Source of the DNA: Verrucomicrobiota bacterium
GTDB taxonomy: Bacteria; Verrucomicrobiota; Verrucomicrobiae; Limisphaerales; UBA11358
NCBI GenBank assembly: GCA_014860005.1
Contig: JACZKP010000149.1
Coordinates: 1-62,054, forward strand
Length of the DNA stretch: 62,054 nucleotides
Direction of reading: 5' to 3'
How positions within the stretch are numbered: position 1 is the stretch's first letter; each line of letters opens with the position of its first letter. Below are positions 26,093 through 34,937 of the stretch, in pieces. Under the pieces are notes generated by a model. That model had not been told where the DNA came from. It worked only from the letters and a program-made list of their open reading frames with translations, and made no database searches. The position numbers and the translations under genes are program-made.

Positions 26093-26401
26093 ATGGAAGT
26101 CTATTTTGAAAACTTGACGGCGGAGAACGCCTCTTTGGACAAACTGGCCGACGATGTGTGCCTCCTTTTGCAGGATGCCGAAGCCTTGGTGAAAGCCACC
26201 GGCGCGCAACTGTCAGAGGAATCCAAAGCGGAACTGGAGAACGCGCTCGCGCGGGTGAAAACCCGCGGGGAACGCATCAAACAACAGGCGTTGACCAGCG
26301 CCCGCGCGACGGACCGGATCATTCGCCAGTATCCATATCAGTCGCTGGGCGTGGTGTTCGGCGTGGGCGTGCTGCTAGGGGCGTTGATCAATCGGAAGTA
26401 A
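26093..26401 (+). CDS. YqjD/ElaB-like DUF883 membrane-anchored protein
   Basis: 102 residues from the ATG at 26093; a longer upstream frame lacks family character. A helical charged body (LDKLADDVCLLLQDAEALVKATGAQ) leads to YPYQSLGVVFGVGVLLGALINRK, a C-terminal membrane helix preceded by the typical Tyr-Pro-Tyr/Asn-Pro-Trp-like turn. Proteins of this family sit on the inner membrane, and E. coli YqjD binds ribosomes in stationary phase. The function here is inferred only from the family. It is the first chromosomal gene to the right of the island. Confidence 0.8.
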   Translation: MEVYFENLTAENASLDKLADDVCLLLQDAEALVKATGAQLSEESKAELENALARVKTRGERIKQQALTSARATDRIIRQYPYQSLGVVFGVGVLLGALINRK

Positions 26402-26452
26402 GGTTGGCCTTTGGCTGGGAAGATCGAATTTTTGCGGCGGCATCGACCGGTT

Positions 26453-27430
26453 CTATTCTGATACAAAATCCAGCACCGCCGTAATGGCATCGCCACTACC
26501 CTGCCAGACTTGGAGCGCGCAACCATTTCCCTTCTTCCATCGGCGGAATTCCTCCGGCAACGCGCGTTTGGTCAGGTGACGCTCGCGCACCCCGTCGGCA
26601 TCGCATCCGAGCAACAGTGCGTGCGCCTTGTAAACCCGCGGATGGCCTATGACGCGCGCCGCGCCGGACGGCAGGGGCGCAACGGATCGCTTGTCGAGCA
26701 CCAGAAAACTCAGCGGCAGATCGCGCAAATCAATCCCAATCAGATTGGCAAAACGCGCCCAGAGCCCGTCCGTGAAAACTGCCGCCGGCGGCCTGGCAAA
26801 GTGATGGCACCAATGCCGTTGATTCTGCAAGGCCAACATTCCACACGCTGTCTGATGCGTACAGGGCGCGACGACGTCAAAGACGCCGCGTAGCCGTTCG
26901 CGAATGGCAATCAACGCGCGGCTGGCTTCGTTAGTTCCCGGCTCGACCCAGAGCACACATTCCGCGCGCGCCGCCAGTTCAACCAATGAGCTTGCAGCTT
27001 CTGGATTCAATTCGGTGAGGACGTGACTCAGCAGCAGCACCGCCGGCGAATCGGGCAGGCTGCTGGCGATCTTCAGCCCCGGATACTTGGTCCGAGCGCG
27101 GCGCGCGGCGAATTCCATCGCCAACGTTGAGCGATCCCAGACGTGCAGCTTGCGCCCGGCATCTGTGCCGAAATGATCCAGGAAAGCGCGCGCTGCGATA
27201 CCGCTGCCGCAGCCCCAATCGAGCAGTTCTCCTTTGGGCGGCGACCAACCGCGCCGGGTCAGTTCCGCCAGCGCGTAATCCCACTTCCAACCGATGCGCT
27301 GGGCGAACGTGGCGTCGTAGCTCGCCAGGTCGGCTTCGCTCTGCCAGTAATCGTCCGCGCCCGCCGTGCCCGCGAGAAACGCCGTGCGCAGACGCTCAAG
27401 CGCGCTCCAGTCAATCGTATTTCCGTCCAT
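26453..27430 (-). CDS. Rsm22-like SAM-dependent methyltransferase
   Basis: 325 residues. The Rossmann SAM site is GELLDWGCGSGIAARAFLDHFG (about 67-88). The second half carries the Rsm22/METTL17 signature: APCTHQTACGMLALQNQRHWCHHF supplies cysteines that coordinate an iron-sulfur cluster in characterised relatives, followed by LSFLVLDKR, GHPRVYKAHALLLGCDADG and ERHLTKR. Relatives act in small ribosomal subunit assembly. It runs in the same direction as the methyltransferase at 27472, 41 bp apart, so they are probably cotranscribed. Confidence 0.82.
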   Translation of the reverse strand: MDGNTIDWSALERLRTAFLAGTAGADDYWQSEADLASYDATFAQRIGWKWDYALAELTRRGWSPPKGELLDWGCGSGIAARAFLDHFGTDAGRKLHVWDRSTLAMEFAARRARTKYPGLKIASSLPDSPAVLLLSHVLTELNPEAASSLVELAARAECVLWVEPGTNEASRALIAIRERLRGVFDVVAPCTHQTACGMLALQNQRHWCHHFARPPAAVFTDGLWARFANLIGIDLRDLPLSFLVLDKRSVAPLPSGAARVIGHPRVYKAHALLLGCDADGVRERHLTKRALPEEFRRWKKGNGCALQVWQGSGDAITAVLDFVSE

Positions 27431-27471
27431 TGATCGAAACGTTGATTCGTTGAGTGGTCAAATTGGGCGGG

Positions 27472-28716
27472 TCATGCGCCATTGAGAAGATCATCGAGCG
27501 TGTGTTGTTTGATGCCGTAGAACTTCTTCAAGTCGTCAATGCGCTGCTTGATGGTTTGGTCCTGAAAGGGCTGGTTTTCCCGCACGGCGGCAATCATCAG
27601 GTTTTTCGGCGTGTGCCCGGCATCCACAAATTCCATCACCTTGGTGCGGTAACCAGCCCATTCAAGAAACAACGCACGCAGGCCGTCCGTGACCCACTCG
27701 GCCATCCGTTCGGCCATCACGCCGTGACGCAGCACTGAGGCGAGCGGTTCCGGCGGGCTGAGTTGCGGACGCAATTCCTGATGGCAGCACGGCGCCACGA
27801 TGATGAGCTTCGCGCCAAGTTCGATACCCCGGCGGATGGCGTCGTCGGTGGCAGTGTTGCAGGCGTGCAAGGCGATCAGCGCGTCCAAGGGCGGCAGCTT
27901 GGCGGATTGAATTGAGCCGGCAACAAACTCCAGTCCTTCGGCTTTAAGCTGTCGGGCGAGTCGGTTGGTGGCCGCGACCAAATCCGGTCGCGCTTCGACC
28001 CCCATGATGCGCACTGGTTGCTTTGCAACGCGGTGGAACAAGTGCCACGCGCCAAAAGTGAGGTAGCCTTTGCCGCAGCCCATGTCAGCAAAGACGAGCG
28101 ACTGCTTGGTCGCCGGTGGAACCGGAGCTTCGGTTTGCTCGGTGTCGTGAACCGGTGTTTCAATCCAGCCACATTCCTTTGCTAGGTGGGAAATGATTTC
28201 GAGGTAATGATTGATCTGTCGGTGTTTGTCGGCCATCGAGGCGCGGACCTGGCCGGCGGCATCCATGATGCCCAAACCCTGCAACCAATCGCGCGCCGAG
28301 GCATCGAGGAAACCCGCCCGCTTGCGGTCATGCGTGCGCGGAGGCGTGGTTTTGCTCGAAGGTTTGTGATCAACCAGTCGCGCCGCGCCGCCTTCGACGG
28401 AAATGAACTGCCAGTCGCGGACGGTTGTGCAAAGCAACGCGCTGCGGAACGCGTGCTCCAACTGATCGCGCAGCCAGCCGGCGCATTCGGCCAGCGGAAG
28501 ATTTTTTGTCAGGTCCTGAGTCGCGTGACGCAGCGTTAGCGAAAGATGCGGAACGCCCTTCAACATTACACAACGGCCCAGAATCTTTTGTGGGCCTTCG
28601 TCTGCATTGACGGGGGCGGACAGCACCACCCGCACGAAGGTCCCGTCCGCCAGACTGGCGGCAAGCTTCGCACAGAGTTGTTCGCAGGGTGTAGCCGGCA
28701 TCACAGAAGCAAGCAT
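27472..28716 (-). CDS. Class I methyltransferase, Methyltransf_32 (RRNAD1/METTL25-like) family
   Basis: 414 residues. The N-terminal 170 residues are a variable domain. The catalytic part has VFADMGCGKGYLTFGAWHLF (SAM site, about 205-224), MGVEARPDLV, ALIALHACNTATDDAI and IIVAPCCHQEL, which together define this family. Eukaryotic relatives modify RNA or proteins; the bacterial substrate is unknown. An in-frame ATG five codons downstream is an alternative start. It lies just upstream of the Rsm22-like gene, and a joint translation-related role is possible. Confidence 0.8.
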   Translation of the reverse strand: MLASVMPATPCEQLCAKLAASLADGTFVRVVLSAPVNADEGPQKILGRCVMLKGVPHLSLTLRHATQDLTKNLPLAECAGWLRDQLEHAFRSALLCTTVRDWQFISVEGGAARLVDHKPSSKTTPPRTHDRKRAGFLDASARDWLQGLGIMDAAGQVRASMADKHRQINHYLEIISHLAKECGWIETPVHDTEQTEAPVPPATKQSLVFADMGCGKGYLTFGAWHLFHRVAKQPVRIMGVEARPDLVAATNRLARQLKAEGLEFVAGSIQSAKLPPLDALIALHACNTATDDAIRRGIELGAKLIIVAPCCHQELRPQLSPPEPLASVLRHGVMAERMAEWVTDGLRALFLEWAGYRTKVMEFVDAGHTPKNLMIAAVRENQPFQDQTIKQRIDDLKKFYGIKQHTLDDLLNGA

Positions 28717-28824
28717 GCCCGCCCGCGGACCGCTGGGCGAGCGAATTGGAAAGGCCTGGCAAATCGCAGAGCCTCCCCGGCAAGCTTCGCACGCGAACTC
28801 AGTCCCAACCGTTCGAAATGGTGA

Positions 28825-29724
28825 TCAAGCGGACTGGCTCACGGATTTGGCTTCCTCTTCCAGCACCATCAGCACCGTGGCGGCAACGGCGGCAACCATG
28901 CCGGCTGCGTTGACGAAGTGGGGCATGGTCTGGCTTATCAGGAGCGACAGAATGATCGTAATAACCGGCGCGCCGGCGTTGATAAGCGGCGACACGATGA
29001 TCGCTTTGCCGTAACGGAAGGCATAAACCAGCAGGAGAGCGCCGACCGCGTTAAGAATCTGGATGCATGCCGCGAGATACGGCCCTTTGAATCCCCAGTT
29101 GATCGTCTGCTTGAAGTCAGTCATGGCTAGCGCCACCGGAATCAAAAGGATTCCGGTGAGCATCATGTAACAGAAAATGCTTTCCGCCTTCATGACCTTG
29201 TTGGCGTGCGAGATGACAAATCCCTGAATCCCCCAGGCCAGAAAAACCAGCAGCGCCAAAAGAACCCAGACAAACTCCGCCTTCCCCTCTTTGACCGGCG
29301 GCGCGTATGACAGGAGTACACCGGCCACCAGCGCCAGGAAAATGCCGAGCCAGCCTTTGAGCGACGCGCGCTCGCGGGAAATGATCAGCGCCATCACAAT
29401 CGTGACCAGTGGCGACAACGCGATGAACGGAAAGACCAGGTAAGCCGGCGCGATGCGCAACGTTTTGAAGAGAATCAACTGACCGCCGGCGCCGAGCAAG
29501 CCCGCCGCGCAGCCGAGAAGAACGGCCCGCAAGTTGTAATCCAGCTTCCATCCAACGAGACGCAACGCCACCAGCGCCGGCGGAATCATCGTCAAGGCCC
29601 AGACCACATAGCCCAGCGTTTCCGGAAAGCCGGCATCGGCGGTCAGGTTCATGACCGCGCCCCAGAGGCCCCACGCGAGCATGGTGACGACGGTGTAAAC
29701 GAACCAGAGTCTGCTTGGTTTCAT
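28825..29724 (-). CDS. EamA/DMT-family transporter
   Basis: 299 residues with ten predicted membrane helices arranged as two EamA repeats (first from LWFVYTVVTMLAWGLWGAV, second from FVWVLLALLVFLAWGIQGFV). The loop IISRERASLKGWLGIFLALVAGVLL is the usual link between helices 4 and 5. Such proteins export amino acids, nucleobases or other metabolites, or take them up; no substrate is visible. It lies upstream of the methyltransferase pair on the same strand. Confidence 0.87.
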   Translation of the reverse strand: MKPSRLWFVYTVVTMLAWGLWGAVMNLTADAGFPETLGYVVWALTMIPPALVALRLVGWKLDYNLRAVLLGCAAGLLGAGGQLILFKTLRIAPAYLVFPFIALSPLVTIVMALIISRERASLKGWLGIFLALVAGVLLSYAPPVKEGKAEFVWVLLALLVFLAWGIQGFVISHANKVMKAESIFCYMMLTGILLIPVALAMTDFKQTINWGFKGPYLAACIQILNAVGALLLVYAFRYGKAIIVSPLINAGAPVITIILSLLISQTMPHFVNAAGMVAAVAATVLMVLEEEAKSVSQSA

Positions 29725-30034
29725 GGTAATAGATTTGTCTGTGACATCGCCAACACGATGGCCATCTCACGATCCTGTACTTGCACTACGAACGCGCAGA
29801 ATGGAGACGGTTCGTACGCCAAGTTGCCGGCGCAGGACGTTGTTTGATCGGCTGGCATAAATGGAACAGGAGGCTTTTGTCGGGCAATAGTTCGCGTCAA
29901 TTGCCGGGAACATGTCAACCCGGAATTGCGGCATTGCGGTACGGTGGAGAATCACAGCACCGTCAGTCACACATCACGCTTTTGGTGCTTGCGGCAGGAT
30001 TGACGAATGGATGCCGGCGTGGTGAAGTTCCCGC
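29725..30034. other. Divergent intergenic region
   Basis: 310 bp between the DMT transporter (minus) and the GH39-like gene (plus). It should hold both promoters; no convincing box pair, hairpin or small gene was identified. Confidence 0.4.
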
Positions 30035-31339
30035 ATGAGCAAGAAGCTGCTGGCTTGGTTGGTGTGCCTGCCCCTGGCGCTATCCGCGCAAATCCCCGAT
30101 CCCGTCCTGCCCGAAGGTGTGGGCGTGAACATCCATTTTGTCCAAGGCCACGAGCGCGATCTCGATATGATCGCGGCGGCGGGTTTCAAGTTCGTGCGGA
30201 TGGATTTCACCTGGGCCGGTATCGAGCGCAGAAAGGGAGAATACGACTGGTCGGGTTATGATGAATTGACGGCGAACCTGGAAAAGCGCGGCCTCCGCGC
30301 GCTCTACATCCTGGACTACTCGAATTCGCTCTACGAGGAAACCGTTGTTAGCCCAAACCCGATCACGGGGCAGCCGCACAAGACCACCGCCTCGCCGCAG
30401 CGGCCGGAGAGCGTGGCGGCATTTGCGCAATGGGCGGGCGCCGCCGCCAGGCATTTTCGCGGGCGCAAAATCATTTGGGAAATCTGGAACGAGCCGAACA
30501 TTCGTTTCTGGCAGCCCAAACCGGACGTGCAGCAATACACGACGCTGGCGCTGGCCACGATCAAGGCGATTCGCGCGGCCGATCCCGGGGCCACCATCGT
30601 CGCACCCGCAACGTCGGAATTTCCGTGGACGTTCCTGGAGACATTTTTCAAAGCTGGCGTGCTGGAACATCTCGACGCCGTCAGCGTGCATCCGTATCGC
30701 AATTACGCAAAAGCACCGGAGACGGTCGCTCCCGATTACGAGAAACTGCGGGCGCTGATTGACCGTTACGCGCCGGCGGGCAAACAGGGCAAGATTTCGA
30801 TCCTCAGCGGCGAGTGGGGTTACGCCACGCACACAAAAGGTTTGTCGCTGGAAGTCCAGGCCCAGTTCGCGGTGCGGCAACAACTGGTCAACCTGCTGCA
30901 CAACGTTCCGCTCTCAATCTGGTACGACTGGAAAAACGACGGCAACGATCCGAATGAACGCGAGCACAACTTTGGCACCGTGATGCCGGACCTGACGCCG
31001 AAGCCGGCGTACACGGCGATTCAAACCCTCACGCGCGAACTGGCGGGCTACCGCATTGTTCGCCGCGTGCCAACGGGCAACGCATTGGATTATGTGATTC
31101 TGTTGGGTGACTCCCAAGCCCGGTTCAAAGTCGCCGCCTGGACAATCGGGGAACCTCACCAGGTCAGGTTGGAACTTCAGAGTGATGCAGGTTTGAAGAC
31201 GGCTGGCGTGACCCTGCCCGCAACCAAAGGTGACGGACAACCCGGCAAGGTGGAACTCCTGCAAGGCAGATTGGTCCTGGAATTGACCCAATGGCCGCAG
31301 TACATCGCCCTGCCGCCGAAAGCGAGGTTGATGGAATGA
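30035..31339 (+). CDS. Secreted GH39/GH5-like glycoside hydrolase
   Basis: 434 residues. Signal peptide KKLLAWLVCLPLALSAQ. A TIM-barrel clan A enzyme: FVRMDFTWAGIERRKGEYDW, the acid/base motif IWEIWNEPNIRFW (E153), SVHPYRNY and the nucleophile ILSGEWGYAT (E260) are in the right order and spacing. A C-terminal beta module (about 350-430) follows. Family candidates are GH39 and related GH5/GH53-like groups; the substrate, perhaps xylan or mannan, is not visible. It likely acts in the periplasm or outside, together with the other secreted hydrolases of the window. Confidence 0.83.
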   Translation: MSKKLLAWLVCLPLALSAQIPDPVLPEGVGVNIHFVQGHERDLDMIAAAGFKFVRMDFTWAGIERRKGEYDWSGYDELTANLEKRGLRALYILDYSNSLYEETVVSPNPITGQPHKTTASPQRPESVAAFAQWAGAAARHFRGRKIIWEIWNEPNIRFWQPKPDVQQYTTLALATIKAIRAADPGATIVAPATSEFPWTFLETFFKAGVLEHLDAVSVHPYRNYAKAPETVAPDYEKLRALIDRYAPAGKQGKISILSGEWGYATHTKGLSLEVQAQFAVRQQLVNLLHNVPLSIWYDWKNDGNDPNEREHNFGTVMPDLTPKPAYTAIQTLTRELAGYRIVRRVPTGNALDYVILLGDSQARFKVAAWTIGEPHQVRLELQSDAGLKTAGVTLPATKGDGQPGKVELLQGRLVLELTQWPQYIALPPKARLME

Positions 31340-31400
31340 ACCCGGTGGCAGGAAGAATTGCATTGTCTTGGCCGGCAGATTCACGAACCTCCCGCCAGCC

Positions 31401-32276
31401 ATGAGTGCCACACGCCTCGACGTAAAAAAGACCTACAAACTTTTCATCGGCGGCAAGTTTCCCCGCAGCGAAAGTGGACGCTATTTGTCGGCCAGGTCCG
31501 CAGGCGGCGATCATCTCGACAATTATTCCCACGCTGCGCGCAAGGATTTCCGGGACGCGGTTGGGGCGGCGCGGGCAGCGGTGGACGGCTGGAGCAAAGC
31601 CACGGCCTATAACCGTGGACAGATTCTTTATCGCGCCGCCGAGCTGCTGCAGAATCGCGCACCTGAACTGGTCGCAGAAATCATCCGCTCTACTGGAGTC
31701 AGCGCCGCAAAAGCCAGACGCGAAGTTACGCTGGCGATTGACCGGCTTGTGCATTTTGCCGGCTGGACCGACAAGTACTCACAGATCTTCGGCAGCGTGA
31801 ATCCCGTGGCGAGTTCGCATTTTAATTTCACCATTCCCGAACCCACGGGCGTAGTTGTGGTGCTCGCGCCGGACGAACCTTCATTGCTCGCGCTGATATC
31901 GCTCACCGCCCCGGTGATGCTCAGCGGCAATGCCGCCGTCGTGATCGCATCGGACAAGTTTCCGCTCCCGGCGGTGACGTTCACCGAGATCCTCGCCACC
32001 AGCGATCTCCCGGGCGGCGTCATCAACCTGCTGACGGGCAAACGCGCCGAACTCGTTCCTCACATCGCCGGCCATCTGGACGTGAACGCCGTGGTGGACG
32101 GGACGGGGATCGCGGAATTGGGATCACCATTGCAGGCCGGCACCGCCATCAATCTGAAGCGATACTCCCATCACTCGCTGGCCACGCGTGACTGGTTTAC
32201 GGCGCAGGCCGAAGACCCGTATTGGATTCTCGATACGATTGAATTCAAGACGGCCTGGCATCCCGTCGGACTTTGA
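31401..32276 (+). CDS. Short aldehyde-dehydrogenase homologue without the catalytic cysteine region
   Basis: 291 residues from the ATG at 31401. It opens like an ALDH (RLDVKKTYKLFIGGKFPRSESGR; FRDAVGAARAAVDGWSKATAYNRGQILYRAAELLQ) and keeps part of the cofactor domain (EPTGVVVVLAPDEPSLLALI), but ends where the catalytic domain should begin. The Cys and Glu active-site motifs are absent, against about 480 residues for a full enzyme. The C-terminal 60 residues are clean coding sequence, so this looks like a true short paralogue rather than a break. In some bacteria a short ALDH of this kind is encoded beside a full ALDH and deoC; here an odd deoC lies 2.7 kb away and the full ALDH is absent. Confidence 0.78.
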   Translation: MSATRLDVKKTYKLFIGGKFPRSESGRYLSARSAGGDHLDNYSHAARKDFRDAVGAARAAVDGWSKATAYNRGQILYRAAELLQNRAPELVAEIIRSTGVSAAKARREVTLAIDRLVHFAGWTDKYSQIFGSVNPVASSHFNFTIPEPTGVVVVLAPDEPSLLALISLTAPVMLSGNAAVVIASDKFPLPAVTFTEILATSDLPGGVINLLTGKRAELVPHIAGHLDVNAVVDGTGIAELGSPLQAGTAINLKRYSHHSLATRDWFTAQAEDPYWILDTIEFKTAWHPVGL

Positions 32277-32313
32277 GTCGGACTGAAAAGCTTGCTCACT
32301 TCAGGATTAGAAC

Positions 32314-32342
32314 GTGACTCGAATCACAACCCCTCTTATCTT
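32314..32342 (+). promoter_or_regulatory. Candidate promoter for mdh
   Basis: GTGACT (32314-32319), 17-bp spacer, TATCTT (32337-32342), giving a leader of about 30 nt before the ATG at 32379. The -10 box and spacing equal those proposed for the aldo/keto reductase. Confidence 0.4.
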
Positions 32343-32378
32343 CAGCCACGATTTGACGATTTATCAATTCATTCGACT

Positions 32379-33374
32379 ATGAACGCAACACCCATTCGCG
32401 TGGCGGTCACCGGCGCAGCCGGCCAGATCGGTTATTCCCTGTTGTTCCGGATCGCCTCCGGCGAGGTTTTCGGACCGAACCAGCCGGTGATCCTTCACTT
32501 GATTGAAGTGGACGTACCGGAGATCCTGGAAAGGCTCAAGGGCACCGTAATGGAGATCGAAGATTGCGCGTTCCCGCTGCTCAAAGGCATCGTCGCCACC
32601 GGTAATCTCGACGAAGGTTTCAAGGACGTGAACTGGTGTCTGCTCGTCGGCGCCGCGCCGCGCAAGGCCGGCATGGAACGTAAGGATCTGCTCGGCGCCA
32701 ACGGAAAGATATTTGTCGGCCAAGGCAAGGCCATCCAGAAGAATGCCGCCAGTGACGTGCGGGTGCTCGTCGTCGGCAATCCCTGCAATACCAACGCGTT
32801 GATTTGCATGAACAACGCGCCCAACGTCCCGCGCGACCGTTTCTTCGCCATGACGCGCCTGGACGAGAACCGCGCCAAGGCGCAGCTTGCAAAGAAGGCC
32901 AGCGTGGATACCACCGCCGTGACCAATCTCGCCATCTGGGGCAATCACAGTTCAACGATGTATCCGGATTTCTACAACGCAAAGATCGGCACGCGCCCGG
33001 TACCGGACATCATCAAGCACACCGAATGGCTGGAGAAGGATTTTATCAACACCGTGCAGCAGCGCGGCGCGGCCATCATCAAGGCGCGCGGCGCATCGAG
33101 CGCCGCCAGCGCGGCGAATGCGGCGATTGACACGGTTCGTTCGCTCGTAAATCCGACGCCCGCGGGGGATTGGAACAGCGTGGCGGTCTGTTCGGATGGC
33201 AGCTACGGCATCGAAAAGGATTTGCTGTTCAGTTATCCCATCCGCAGCAACGGGAAGTCCTGGGAGATCGTTCAGGGCGTGACGCTCAATGAATTCAGCC
33301 GCGGCAAAATCGCCATCACCGAGAACGAACTGAAGGAAGAGCGGGCGTTGGTGGCGGAGTTACTGGGCAAGTAA
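32379..33374 (+). CDS. mdh: Malate dehydrogenase
   Basis: 331 residues from [26 protein letters not shown]; 29 upstream codons were excluded. NAD site GAAGQIG (11-17). The sequence belongs to the cytosolic-type MDH group ([44 protein letters not shown], catalytic His in [13 protein letters not shown]). It interconverts malate and oxaloacetate in the TCA cycle. Length equals the family norm. It is followed after 210 bp by pfk on the same strand. Confidence 0.96.
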   Translation: MNATPIRVAVTGAAGQIGYSLLFRIASGEVFGPNQPVILHLIEVDVPEILERLKGTVMEIEDCAFPLLKGIVATGNLDEGFKDVNWCLLVGAAPRKAGMERKDLLGANGKIFVGQGKAIQKNAASDVRVLVVGNPCNTNALICMNNAPNVPRDRFFAMTRLDENRAKAQLAKKASVDTTAVTNLAIWGNHSSTMYPDFYNAKIGTRPVPDIIKHTEWLEKDFINTVQQRGAAIIKARGASSAASAANAAIDTVRSLVNPTPAGDWNSVAVCSDGSYGIEKDLLFSYPIRSNGKSWEIVQGVTLNEFSRGKIAITENELKEERALVAELLGK

Positions 33375-33584
33375 GCCCTATTTCTCGCCGGAAAACCCTA
33401 AACTGGAAAGCCGGACGGCCGTCGGCGGAGGCTGATGCCTTGCGCCTCGGCGTGCGCATCCTCTGCCGGCCCCAAACTGCCTTTGACCTTTCCCGTCGGA
33501 TTCGCCAGAATTCGCCATGGGTGCGCTATTCCGACAATGAAGACGGGTTGGCCCCCGCAATTAAAACTGAACTTGGATTGAATT

Positions 33585-34883
33585 ATGGCAAATGGAATGA
33601 AACGAGGGAAATTGGGAATATTGGTGGGGGGCGGCCCGGCGCCGGGCATCAACGGCGTCATTGCGGCGGCCACCATTGAAGGCATCAATCAGGGGTTTGA
33701 AGTCATTGGTTTTCGCGACGGCTTCAAATGGCTCGCCGCGGGCGACACGCAGCACTACACCAAGCTGACGATTGACGACGTGAAGCGCATTCACCTGCGC
33801 GGCGGCTCGATCCTGGGCACGGCGCGAACCAATCCGGCAAAGTCCGAAACCAGCATGCACAACCTGCTGGATGTGCTCCAGAAACTGGGTGTGGGCGCGC
33901 TGGTAACCATCGGCGGCGATGACACGGCCTTCTCCGCCAGTCATGTCTATCGCAAGGGCGCCGGCGCCATTCGCGTCGCGCACGTGCCCAAGACCATCGA
34001 CAACGATTTGCCGCTGCCCGGGGCCACGCCGACCTTCGGCTTTGAAACGGCGCGGCATCATGGCGTTTATATTCTCCGCAATCTGGCCGAGGACGCACGC
34101 ACCACGTCGCGCTGGTATATCATCATCAGCATGGGCCGGGCAGCGGGCCATCTCGCGCTCGGCATCGGCAAAGCCGCCGCGGCGGCATTGACCATCATCC
34201 CCGAGGAGTTCCGTGGCAAACCCATCACCGCCGAAGAAGTCGCTGACATCATCATCGGCGCGATTATCAAGCGGCGTTCCTACGGCTCGCACTACGGCGT
34301 GGCGGTGCTCGCGGAAGGATTGATCGAATCCATGGGCGAGAAAGGCCTCGTCAACGCCGTTCCGGGCGGCAGCCTGGAACGTTACGGCAAAGTGATTCGC
34401 GACGACCACGGGCATCTGCGGCTTGGCGAAATCGAGTTCGGCCGGCTGATGAAAGACCTCGTCACCCATCGCCTGGAGGAGCTGGGTTTGAAGATGACGC
34501 TCATAGACAAAGACCTTGGCTACGAATTGCGCTGTGCCGATCCCATCCCGTTTGACGCGGAATACACGCGCGACCTCGGTTATGGCGCGGTGAAGTTCCT
34601 GCTCTCCTCGGAAGCGGGCAAATACGGCGCCATCATCAGTTTTGAGGACGGCAAGATGGTGCCGCTGCAATTCGAGAAGATGCTCAATCCACAAACCGGG
34701 CGTTTCCAGGTCCGCAAAGTCAACGTGGAGGGCGAATCCTACGAGTGCGCCTGCCATTACATGATCCGCTTGGAGAAACCTGATTTCCAGGATGTGAGCC
34801 AATTAGACAAGCTGGCCGCCACCGTGGCGATGACGCCGGATCAGTTTCGCGCGCGGTTTGGCTATCTCGTAAGTTTGAAGTAA
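33585..34883 (+). CDS. Pyrophosphate-type 6-phosphofructokinase
   Basis: 432 residues. LGILVGGGPAPGING opens the phosphate donor site. TIGGDDTAFSAS (GGDD at 110-113, where ATP enzymes have GGDG) and PKTIDNDLPLP (135-145, Lys where ATP enzymes have Gly) are the two markers of pyrophosphate use, so the reaction is probably reversible phosphorylation of fructose 6-phosphate with PPi. A group III-like enzyme by length. A strong hairpin (34899-34926) follows the stop. Confidence 0.92.
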   Translation: MANGMKRGKLGILVGGGPAPGINGVIAAATIEGINQGFEVIGFRDGFKWLAAGDTQHYTKLTIDDVKRIHLRGGSILGTARTNPAKSETSMHNLLDVLQKLGVGALVTIGGDDTAFSASHVYRKGAGAIRVAHVPKTIDNDLPLPGATPTFGFETARHHGVYILRNLAEDARTTSRWYIIISMGRAAGHLALGIGKAAAAALTIIPEEFRGKPITAEEVADIIIGAIIKRRSYGSHYGVAVLAEGLIESMGEKGLVNAVPGGSLERYGKVIRDDHGHLRLGEIEFGRLMKDLVTHRLEELGLKMTLIDKDLGYELRCADPIPFDAEYTRDLGYGAVKFLLSSEAGKYGAIISFEDGKMVPLQFEKMLNPQTGRFQVRKVNVEGESYECACHYMIRLEKPDFQDVSQLDKLAATVAMTPDQFRARFGYLVSLK

Positions 34884-34898
34884 CCCTGCCCTCTCCCG

Positions 34899-34937
34899 GC
34901 GGCGGCGGGAATCGTCCTGCCGCCGCTGGTTTGTTTT
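34899..34937 (+). terminator. Terminator-like hairpin directly abutting the deoC start
   Basis: GCGGCGGCGGGA, loop ATCG, TCCTGCCGCCGC (12-bp stem with one G-T pair), then TGGTTTGTTTT. The T-rich tail ends at the base before the deoC ATG (34938). It can terminate pfk transcription, but it leaves no space for a deoC leader or ribosome binding site, so it may work as an attenuator or reduce deoC expression. Confidence 0.7.
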
